Origin: Saccoglossus kowalevskii
Lineage: Eukaryota > Hemichordata > Enteropneusta > Harrimaniidae
Length of the DNA stretch: 38,329 bases
Assembly: GCF_000003605.2 (NCBI RefSeq)
Contig: NW_003112467.1
Location: 151,058-189,386, forward strand
Direction: 5' to 3'
How positions within the stretch are numbered: the first letter of the stretch is position 1; each line of letters starts with the position of its first letter. The translations under genes and the position numbers were made by a program. Of the stretch, positions 1-10,600 are shown piece by piece. A model generated the notes under the pieces. The model worked only from the letters and a program-made list of their open reading frames with translations. It had not been told where the DNA came from and did no database searches.

Positions 1-3000
1 ACATTATAGTGAGCCTTAGAAAGGTCATGGACATTATAGGGAGCCTTAGAAAGGTCATGGACATTATAGTGAGCATTGGAAAGGTCATGGCCATTATAGT
101 GAGCCTTAGAAAGGTCATGGACATTATAGTGAGCATTAGAAAGGTCATGGCCATTATAGTGAGCCTTAGAAAGGTCATGGACATTATAGTGAGCATTAGA
201 AGAGTCATGGACATTATAGTGAGCCTTAGATAGGTAATGGCCATTATAGTGAGCCTTAGAAAGGTCATGGACATTATAGTGGGCTTTAGAAGAGTCATGG
301 ACATTATAGTGAGCTTTAGAAAGGTCATGGACATAATAGTGAGCATTAGAAGGGTCATGGACATTATAGTAAACATTAGAAGGGTCATGGGCATTATAGT
401 GAGCACTAGGGTCATGGACATTATAGTGAGCCTTAGAAAGGTCATGGACATTATATTGAGCATTAGAAGATCATGGACATTATAGTGAGCATTAAAAGAG
501 TCATGGACATTATAGTGAGCTTTAGAAAGGTCATGGACATTATAGTGAGCATTAGAAAGGTCATGTACATTATAGTGAGCATTAGAAGACTCATGGACAT
601 TATAGTGAGCTTTAGAAAGGTCATGGACATTATAGTTAGCCTTAGAAGGGTCATGGACATTATAGTGAGCATTAGAAAGGTCATTGACATTATAGTGAGC
701 ATTAGAAGAGTCATGGACATTATAGTGAGCTTTAGAAAGGTCATGGACATTATAGTTAGCCTTAGAAGGGTCATGGACATTATAGTGAGCATTAGAAAAG
801 TCATGGCCATTATAGTGAACTTTAGAAGAGTCATAGACATTATAGTTAGCTTTAGAAAGGTAATGGACATTATAGTGAACATTAGAAGAGTCATGGACTT
901 TATCGTGAGTTTTAGAAAGGTAATGGACATTATAGTGAGCATTAGAAGAGTCATGGACATTATAGTGTGCCTTAGATCGGTCATGGCCATTATAGTGAGC
1001 CTTAGAAAGGTCATGGACATTATAGTGGGCTTTAGAAGAGTCATGGACATTATAGTGAGCTTTAGAAAGGTCATGGACATAATAGTGAGCATTAGAAGGG
1101 TCATGGACATTATAGTGAGCATTAGAAAGGTCATTGACATTATAGTGAGCACTAGAAAAGTCATGGACATAATAGTGAGCATTATAAGGGTCATGGACAT
1201 AATAGTGAGCATTAGAAGAGTCATGGCCATTATAGTGAGCCTTAGAAAGGTCATGGTCATTATAGTGAGCATTAGAAGGGTCATGGCGATTATAGTGAGT
1301 TTTAGAAGGGTCATGGACATAATAGTGAGCATTAGAAAAGTCATGGCCATTATAGTGAGCCTTAGAAAGGTCATGGACATTATAGTGAGCCTTAGAAAGA
1401 TCATGGCCATTATAGTGAGCCTTAAAAGAGTCATGGACATTATAGTGAGCCTCAGATAGGCCATGGACATTATAGTGAGCATTAGAGGGGTCATGGACAT
1501 TATAGTGAACATAAGAAGGGTCATGGACATTATAGTGAGCATTAGAAGGGTCATGGCCATTATAGTGAGCCTTAGATAGGTCATGGACATTATAGTGAGC
1601 ATTAGAAGGGTCATGGACATTATAGTGAACATAAGAAGGGTCATGGACATTATAGTGAGCATTAGAAGAGTCATGGCCATTATAGTGAGCCTTAGATAGG
1701 TCATGGACATTATAGTGAGCCTTAGATAGGTCATGGACATTATAGTGAGCATTAGAGGGGTCATGGACATTATAGTGAACATAAGAAGGGTCATGGACAT
1801 TATAGTGAGCATTAGAAGGGTCATGGCCATTATAGTGAGCCTTAGAAGGGTCATGGCCATTATAGTGAGCCTCAGATAGGCCATAGACATAATAGTGAGC
1901 ATTAGAAGGGTCATGGACATTATAGTGAACATAAGAAGGGTCATGGACATTATAGTGAGCATTAGAAGAGTCATGGCCATTATAGTGAGCCTTAGAAAGG
2001 TCATGGACATTATAGTGAGCATTAGAAGGGTCATGGACATTATAGTGAACATAAGAAGGGTCATGGACATTATAGTGAGCATTAGAAAGGTCATGGACAT
2101 TATAGTGAGCCTTAGATAGGTCATGGACATTATAGTGAGCATTAGAAGGGTCATGGACATTATAGTGAACATAAGAAGGGTCATGGACATTATAGTGAGC
2201 ATTAGAAAGGTCATGGCCATTATAGTGAGCCTTAGAAAGGTCATGGACATTATGGTGAGCATTAGAAGGGTCATGGACATTATAGTGAACATAAGAAGGG
2301 TCATGGCCATTATAGTGAGCATTAGAAGAGTCATGGCCATTATAGTGAGCCTTAGAAAGGTCATGGACATTATAGTGAGCCTTAGAAAGGTCATGGACAT
2401 TATAGTGAACATTAGAAGGGTCATGGACATTATAGTGAGCCTTAGATAGGTCGTGGACATTATAGTGAGCCTGGCCATTATAGTGAGCCTTAAAAGAGTC
2501 ATGGACATTATAGTGAGCATTAGAAAGGTCATGGACATTATAGTGAGCCTGGTCATTATAGTGAGCCTTAAAAGAGTCATGGACATTATAGTGAGCCTTA
2601 GAAGGGTCATTGACACTATAGTGAGCCTTAGATTGGCCATAGACATTATAGTGAGCATTAGAAAGGTCATGGACATTATAGTAAACATTAGAAGGGCCAT
2701 GGGCATTATAGTGAGCACTAGGGTCATGGACATTATAGTGAACATTAGAAGAGTCATAGCCATTATAGTGAGCTTTAGAAAGGTAATGGACATTATAGTG
2801 AGCCTTAGAAAGGTCATGGACATTATAGTTAGCCTTAGAAGGGTCATGGACACTATAGTGAGCCTTAGATTGGCCATAGACATTATAGTGAGCATTAGAA
2901 AGGTCATGGACATTATAGTAAACATTAGAAGGGCCATGGGCATTATAGTGAGCACTAGGGTCATGGACATTATAGTGAACATTAGAAGAGTCATAGCCAT

Positions 3001-3290
3001 TATAGTGAGCTTTAGAAAGGTAATGGACATTATAGTGAGCCTTAGAAAGGTCATGGACATTATGGTGAACATTAGAAGATCCATGGACATTATAGTTAGC
3101 CTTAGAAATCATGGACATTATAATAAGCTTTGGAAGTTTCGTGGACATTATAGTAAGCTATCCGAGGGTTATGGACATTATAGTGAGCTTTAGAAGGATC
3201 ATGGACATAGTAAGCCTTGGAAAATTCATGGACATTATAATAGGTCATTGTAAATGTGCATTTGAATGGTCATGGACATTGTAATGCCAA
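1..3290. repeat. 30-bp minisatellite/satellite array 1 (about 105 copies, continues left of window)
   Basis: Head-to-tail 30-bp units, typified by the first unit (positions 2-31), repeat from base 1 to about 3100 and then decay until about 3290. Common variants are cttagaaagg, attagaaggg, tttagaaagg and cttagatagg. Most units are exactly 30 bp. Shorter ones have 27 bp (near 391-417 and 2701-2727), 18 bp (near 2458-2475 and 2537-2554), 29 bp (near 450-478) and 28 bp (near 3088-3115). Because 30 is a multiple of three, long open frames arise on both strands: a 10-residue MDIIVSLRKV cycle on plus, and an MTFLRLTIMS-type cycle open for 875 codons on minus (463-3090). I do not call these genes. 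The right edge is degenerate, as expected for a satellite that is homogenised in the middle and decays at its margins. Confidence 0.97.
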
Positions 3291-3861
3291 TGAACAATGT
3301 TGTGCTACCATGAACAATATGGGACTACAATGGATAACATTTATTAATTTTCTCCTGTATGTGCATGTATTGATTGATTGATTATTATAAAATCAATTAT
3401 ACTCTGAATGTAACAGTGCAATATAAGTTTTGTCTATGTGGATAGAAAGCTGTTAGACGTTATGTGTATGTGCTCAATTTTATGTCAGGGGACAATTATT
3501 AGCTATCTGTTTCATTCATAGCATTTGTCTCTTAGGCCTAATATATTGCAAAATACTATGTTTCAATCAAACATTTGAAAGACATTATCGCAGAATGACA
3601 TAGTGCATTTATCTCTTATCTTAGATAACATATTTGTCATTTTCATTGTATTGTCCCAGATTGTAGTTACATATGTGTACCTTTCAGTCATTTTATTACA
3701 GTCGTTGGAGTCCCATGGGCATAATAAATCAGTCAATAAATCAAATTGTCATTAATTGTACACTTCAAATACTTTTTGGGGAAGTTAGAGGTGTGCTAGC
3801 TTGCATCGAGACCACAGCACCAACCAATAACCATAGATATTGATTATGTTTCAAACCGAAG

Positions 3862-4812
3862 TTAGTTTGGTTAAGTGGTTCAGTAGGTATGGTGCTTCGA
3901 AAAAGCTTTATAATATTTATGATGCCATGGTAAAGGTGGTCAGGACATACGATGAATTTGTAAAGTTGGTCAGTTTTTTATGATCCAATGGTAAAGTAGT
4001 TCAGAAGAAATGATGCGTCGGTAAAGGGTTTCAGACGGAATAGGTGCGTTGGTGTAGGGTTTTAGAAGGAATGGTGCGTCGGTAAAGGGTTTCAGACGGA
4101 ATATGTGCGTTGGTGTAGGGTTTTAGAAGGAATGGTGCGTCGGTAAAGGGTTTCAGACGGAATAGGTGCGTTGGTGTAGGGTTTTAGAAAGTATGGTGCA
4201 TTGGTAAAGGGTTTCAGACGGGATAGGTGCGTTGGTTTAGGGTTTTATAAGGAATGGTGCGTTGGTAAAGGGTTTCAGTATGAATAGGTGCGTTGGTAAA
4301 GGGTTTTTAGAAGGAATGGTGCGTTGGTGTAGGGTTTTAGAAAGTATGGTGCGTTAGTAAAGGGTTTCAGACGGAATAGGTGCGTTGGTTTAGGGTTTTA
4401 TAAGGAATGGTGCGTTGGTAAAGGGGTTCAGTAGGAATAGGTTCGTTTGTAAAGGGTTTTAGAAGCAATGGTGTGTTGGTAAAGGGTTTCAGAAGGCGAT
4501 GGTGCGTTGGTAAAGGGTTTCAGTAGGAATAGGTGCGTTGGTAAAGGGTTTTAGAAGGAATGGGGCGTTGGTAAAGGGTTTTAGAAGGAATGGGGCGTAG
4601 GTAAAGGGTTTCAGAAGGAATGGTTCAGTGGTAAAGTGCTTCAGGAGAACGGATGTTTTAGAAAAGTGAGTCAGGAGCTGAAATTTGTTTAGAAAGTTGT
4701 TCAGAAGGTATGAAGTTTTGAGAAAGTGGTTCAAGAGTCATGATGCTTTTGGAAAGAACTAGTAGTTCAGGAGGTATGAAGCCTTAGGAAAGTGGTTCAG
4801 GAGGTATGATGT
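3862..4812. repeat. 30/31-bp minisatellite array 2, partly organised as ~61-bp dimers
   Basis: Units of about 30-31 bp with the core ggtaaagggtttcag-acgg-aat-ggtgcgtt repeat about 30 times. In the middle (4017-4420) two variants alternate, one with gtaaagggtttcagacgg and one with gtgtagggttttagaagg, giving a dimer of about 61 bp. Both edges are degenerate (3862-4010 and 4620-4812, with gtggttcaggaggtatgatg forms). A minus-strand open frame at 4489-4734 follows the repeat and is not a gene. The core ttttagaagg-n-atgg resembles tttagaaggg-tcatgg of array 1, which may mean common descent. Confidence 0.93.
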
Positions 4813-7082
4813 ATAACACAGTGCAAACTCTACACTGTGTTTATCCTTATAGTTTATTTATATATCAAAGGGCACACTTACTTGCTGATATTATTACAAT
4901 TATAATTATTGTATTGTTGTTTTAGTTAGCACACGCTGACATGCAAAGCAGAGGTGTGGCTATAGACAAAATAGGTCGGATTTTAATGACCCAGCATATA
5001 ACAATGCAGTTGTTGCCTTGTCTGTAATAAATAACAAGAAAAGTATGAGATTTCAAGAAATTCTGTTGTTGTTTTTGTTTTTGTTGTTGTTGTTTTTGTA
5101 GTGTGTGATTGTAGTAGCTACTTTAATTGTTCACAAATGTTGACATATCCATCTGTATACAATTTCGCCCATGTTAATTTTCGCATATCTCACATGTTTA
5201 TTATTTATACAAATATGGATCCAATATAGATATAATGTAAAAGCTATTTTTAAATTTTGAGTACCTTGAATATATAGGATATTGCTGAAAATATAGTTTA
5301 AACTCGGTCTAAATATATATTGACAATTTAATCTAAGAATTCAGGTTTTATTCCTTGAGTAGGCACTCACATTTGTTTACTATTCTTATTATTAATTTAA
5401 TGTGAAAAAAAGTGTATTCCACAACACTAAATAAAAAGTATAATCTTGGTTACTGAATGTTGTACAGATTAAATTCATTGTACAATGCTTGATTTAAAAC
5501 AAAAATATCCTGTGCTAAATTGATAAATGATACTATTTTTCTTCTGGCAATTACTCATTCTGTGGTCATTTCAAGACCATGCTGACATATTCTTACTTTC
5601 TAGTAGATGCAAGATACTGCGTTGTTCTGCTTAGTTTTAGAAGTGCAATGAATGTTCATGTATATTGAACAGACAATATTTTCAAAATGATAGAACATGT
5701 TTTGCTATGATTGATTTACGTGTGCTTATGGAACAAATATGGCATAATATAAAATATCAATAAAATGTCCCTCAATCTTTTATACCTAATCTTCTACATT
5801 TTAAAATGAATCCCCATTTTAACGCGGTAGTTTCTCCATAAGAATGTGTTCAAAGGTTAAATTATGCTGCAACATACTTAGATTAAGTTACTGTATTGTT
5901 ATTAAATTATATTTGCAATCACGTGCCAATGGAGTATATCTCAAAACGGAGGTATGTATAGTAAGAATGCCGGGTGATCGTGATGAAATGTAATGCATGA
6001 AATGACAATCAGTGTCCAGCGAATCAACCCCGTTATATATTATTATAATTAATACAATTTCTCCGTGATGGATGTGACTCGTATTTTGAACTATATCACG
6101 AGTAGAAGCAATATGCCCTGTTTTGTTGAATTTACTCCCAAACAATGACGTAACCTTTTCTGTTTTACAGCTATACTTTACTTGTGTATTCCTTGACGTC
6201 ACTCCGGTATGTCCATTAGCAACAATGCACATCGTCTGTTCAGAATTCAAAACATGCCATCCAATTTTGGAGAATTGGGAACGTGAGTCCCGGATAATGT
6301 GAATCCTCGTCTAAAACTAAACTCTCAACTATATGCCTGGCTCCTAAAACACACACATTTATTGATTGTATGAGACATAAAACTGGTAATGAAATAAAAC
6401 GGTACTTAAAAACATTTGACAGATACCACAAAGTATGTATGCTTTTATTTTTATATAAAATCTTCAAAGAAATAAAATTATTTGAGTTTAAATATAGCAA
6501 AATCGAATCAACATCGTACATATTAAATATCGCTTTTATACATTAGGTCTAATAGAAGAAATCTTCGAGTTATCAACTACTGTGATTGATTTACGCAAAT
6601 ATTTTTTTTTAATATATTCACTGAAATTATGTGACACACATTATGCCGATTTAGTGTTTAAAGATGACCTCGTATTTACAAGTATGTTCACTTACATGAC
6701 CTATATAAATTAGCAATTATTATTCATTCAATGCAAAAACGTCCTGTGACCTACATGAGTGCAACTGACACTGGTACATACGTTATTCCTCTAGTGATAT
6801 GCTTATATAATAGATCGTATTATCAGTAGCTTTATTTAATTTAAATTAATGCAATTGCGCCTAGATTGCAGCGTGATTTATTTCCCTCGGAGTCAATGAC
6901 GTATAGCTTGTGATTGATATGTAACACTGGCTGTATGCAGACACGTCATTTGAGTGGGCAGTCTGCCATGAAGGATAACTAAGCACACACTGATGAATCT
7001 TGGCTTATTCTAAATCAGATAAATAGACGTGGATGGGAACGCGCCAGTCTCGCATAATAAAGTCGCTCCGATATGTGCACTA
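4813..7082. other. Intergenic DNA without a recognised gene
   Basis: AT-rich sequence between the minisatellite block and the bestrophin gene. A 120-codon open frame on the minus strand (5888-6250) and a 93-codon one (6240-6521) match no family I recognise and show no repeated or domain-like pattern. I treat them as chance. The last few hundred bases may carry the bestrophin promoter. Confidence 0.6.
5064..5099. repeat. TTG/TTTTTG microsatellite
   Basis: Run of gttgttgtttttg-type units on the plus strand, a simple low-complexity tract. Confidence 0.85.
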
Positions 7083-7090
7083 TGACGTCA
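7083..7090. promoter_or_regulatory. Candidate CRE (TGACGTCA) upstream of bestrophin
   Basis: A perfect palindromic TGACGTCA lies 54 bp before the first in-frame ATG (7144) and 120 bp before the preferred ATG (7210). This is the consensus binding site of CREB/ATF bZIP factors. An ataataaag stretch at 7056-7064 could be a weak TATA-like element. The transcription start is not visible, so the site could be in the promoter or the 5' UTR. Confidence 0.35.
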
Positions 7091-7209
7091 CACGATCAGC
7101 TTTGCATGCTAAAACAGTAGCACTCTCGTGACACTATCGAGAAATGCGTTTGCCTCTACACACATTTCTGTCATTTCTCCGGATTTCATGGGTGCCCAGC
7201 TTGATTAAA

Positions 7210-7693
7210 ATGAGCAAACGTTTTCTTAATTTTCAGCCAAAAGTTCAAGAAGTCAGCAATTATTTTAAGGTGTTGTTTCGCTGGAAAGGTAGCGTATACA
7301 AGCTTCTCCGCCGGGAATTTCTGGTGTTTCTTGGTGCTTATACTGTGATCAGCTTAGTCTATAGATTGGTACTCAATGCGAAACAGAAAGAAACCTTCGA
7401 TTCCATCTGCATCTACGCCGATGACTTCAGTAGTTTAATACCAGTATCTTTCGTTCTTGGATTCTATGTATCAGTGATTATCCACCGCTGGTGGGACCAA
7501 TTTCTAGCCATTCCTTGGCCTGATAGGTTGGTGTACAATGTAGCTGCTCATGTAGACGGGGATGATGAATCCGGCAGAATCTTTCGTCGTACCATGGTCC
7601 GCTATGTTAATTTATCTACTCTTCTACTCTTTCGTTCTGTCAGTCAGAGTGTCAAGAAAAGATTCCCCACACTTGATCACGTGGTCAATGGAG
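7210..7693 (+). CDS. Bestrophin coding exon 1 (N-terminus to first transmembrane region)
   Basis: The exon encodes about 161 residues and ends at G|gtacgta (phase 1). It carries W25-K-G-S-V-Y-K-L-L, the neck motif [17 protein letters not shown] and PWPDRL. Two in-frame starts exist: ATG 7144, just after an in-frame TGA at 7129-7131, and ATG 7210. I chose 7210 because the conserved Trp then falls at residue 25, close to residue 24 in human BEST1, and A is at -3. Use of 7144 would add a mainly hydrophobic 22-residue extension. In vertebrate genes this stretch is split over three exons as I recall, so the exon looks fused here. The usual MTxxYTxxVA start of the family is not conserved. Confidence 0.93.
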
Positions 7694-10600
7694 GTACGTA
7701 TACATCCATGCATTATAACCCAATTATGACCCCCGTTTTTTAAAGAAGGGCCATGTCATGTAATTAATTCCATTCAGTGAATTATATTGTTCAATATTCC
7801 ACTATATATTTTGCCATATATTTTTTTCCGAGAATATCATTTTTATATGGTCGAATCCCGAATTCCCAAATTCGATAGTCTACGATGATGCTGACTTGTG
7901 GACCGGAAGTATGATACGTTCACTCAATGATTAAAAATATCGTACCAAATAGTTAATTGTGTATACTTGAAAAACTAAACGATATTTGAATAAAACATTA
8001 CATAACCTGTGTTACTAGCACTCACTAGCATATTATAGTGTTTTTTATTACAATAAAGACCTTCAATTCAATCTTGGATTTTAATCTCTTGAATCGCTAA
8101 TCATTTGATATTTCATTCTAATGTTGTGAATGATAGCATACATTGTCAAGGTTGTTGTCTAATAAGCTGATATATACAGTATCCATTTTCTTGTCTTAAA
8201 TTTTGACATGTCTACCATTATGAATAAACATAGAACCGTACCCCTTTTTAAAATCATAAGTCAATTAATAAATTTGTTATTAAAGATGTTATTAAAATGG
8301 AAAGGACTTTGCATTTTAAACGGGTTAATTGAGTAGAGTAAGCTCAGCCCGTTGACCGCGAAGTTCAATTACATTTTACGACGTGTAAAGGCAAACAGCA
8401 AAATATTCAGTGACATCGTTCGAATTAACTACTCATGGCATTCATAATATTCTAAGCATTTTTCACTGTCCTTAGACAGATGTCGTGCAATGAATAATTT
8501 ACGAGGTTAGAATCCACTATTGAATACTAATTTGCAAGGGAATGGCATTTGCCCTATTTATTGAGTTGTGGTCAACTAATCATACTTTTACACGGGGGAA
8601 GCGAAGCTTGCGATTAACGTCAGTTGAATTAATTATCTTCAATTCTAGTCAATGTATGTGTAGTCTGGAGAACTAGGTTCTTGTATAATGTGTATGGGTA
8701 TTCTGGTGAACTAGTTTTTTGTAGATTGTGTATGGGTATTCTGATGAACTAGGTTCTTGTATACTATGTATGGGTATTCTGGTGAACTAGGTTCGGGTAT
8801 ATTGTGTATGGGTATTCTGGTGAACTAGGTTTTTGTATATTGTATATGGGTATTCTGGTGAAATAGGTTCTTGTATATTGTGTATGGGTTTCTGGTTAAC
8901 TAGGTTCTTGTATATTGTGTATGGGTATTCTTAACCTGATTGTTATACATCATTTCCTCCCAAAGGTACGACAAGTTTAGAACAGATTGAGTGAACGTTT
9001 TTGTGTGGGGTCAGGTCCCTGGAGGCTGCCATATTTGCTTACGCGTAATCGTTTCATATTTAGAATTCGCGTTTCCCAATATGGTAGGATGAAAATACCC
9101 ATTGCAATACCGCAAAATTACGACACGCTGTAACTGTAATGGCGTTGCGGTGACAGATGTATATTAATATAATAGGAATGTTAAAGGGCGGTAGTCGTCG
9201 CGCCACGCATGCGCGAGATATATGGTCTCATATAAACAAAGATGGCGACTTTGACTGTTGCGCAGATCAACGAGTACAAACTGAGACGTTTCCATACTTT
9301 AATTAGAAATTCTTTTATGTGCAAGTCGCGCCCAGATTAAACCTCATTTTGTGATTTCCATTAGAAGAGCGCATTGGATTGTGGGATCAATGTTTATCAG
9401 CACAAATGTCGCACATTTAAATCAGCCCCAATGTCGAGTAAACGGCTCGGGTTTGTATTAGGTAATTGCTAACCCCGAAATGTTTCAGACTATGAATCGC
9501 TGACGCTAATATTATAGGCAACACAATAGGCTACTCGTTTGACATTTATCACATTATTCAGCCTATTCAAAAAAACATAATTACGAGGTAAACGTTATCA
9601 GCAGATTCTGTCAAAACCATTCGTTTTTTTGTTTCCTTTGTTTGAAATACTCAATACTCAATTACAAAATCTTGCCACAGAAAATTACGTGTTATGTAAA
9701 CTTTCAACGTGTGGATGAACAATAAAATGCTGAGCGAGGAAAACGATTCAGATGTAGACGACACGGCTCTCCTAACAATGCATTTGATCACGGCGCAACC
9801 ATTGTAATCCCTCACCAATAACCTGTGTTTAGTTTATGTGGCTTGACTGATCTAAATAAATCGTTGTTCATGTGTCATTTCTTGCCACTAAAACTGAGGA
9901 GAAATTGGTACTTGCACAACATTTATCATGGGAGAGGCAGACGATATTTGTTCAAAACTCCGGCTAGTTCCGTTAAAACTACTTGCAATTCAGGTCCTTT
10001 CTATCATTTGACTTTTAATATAATCATCTACAGCATCAGTGTTGTGAAATAAACACCGCAATGAACATTGTGAATAAATGTAATTGTGATTTTAGACCAG
10101 TTCAAAAATAACGAGTGGAAGCTAGTACATATGCCGTGAAGACTCGTGGCAGACTCTCCTATTCGTGGTAGTTAGTGTAGTTATTTCTCAAGTTGAAAAT
10201 AACACTCATGCTCTAGTTGCTAATTTACGCAAAAGGCTATGTGACGGTTTACAATGTTATACCCACATAACAAATTTATTTGTTCACCGGCTGGTGATCC
10301 TCTCCGCAACCCTACTAGTATGTGTCATCCATATAAGTACAGTAAACCTTTTTTTTTGAAAACTGTTAAAATCTGTATCTAGTCATATTTGTTACTGGTT
10401 ATGTGATGATTTCAGATCATATAAACTACATGTTATGACCAAGAAAATTGGAAGTACATGTTGTGGCAAATGAGTACATAAGGTGGTGGATGAATGAATT
10501 GGCTAGCACATGTTGTACGAAATGACACGTGCATCTTGGCGTTGACATGTATACTCCATGTATAACATTGATGTTGACAAAATACATGCAACATAAACCT

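Noticed and set aside
473-1459. 328-codon plus-strand open frame (MDIIVSLRKV cycle)
   Set aside because: Same satellite. Many units elsewhere in the array carry TAG in this frame.
463-3090. 875-codon minus-strand open frame as a protein gene
   Set aside because: It is made wholly of 30-bp satellite units whose length keeps any frame open. It has no unique sequence, splice context or domain. It is kept only as a finding.
1-3290. CRISPR-like array
   Set aside because: The whole 30-bp unit repeats with no unique spacers, and the window is clearly eukaryotic.
5888-6250. 120-codon minus-strand open frame
   Set aside because: No family likeness, no splice or promoter context. The length is possible by chance in this much sequence.
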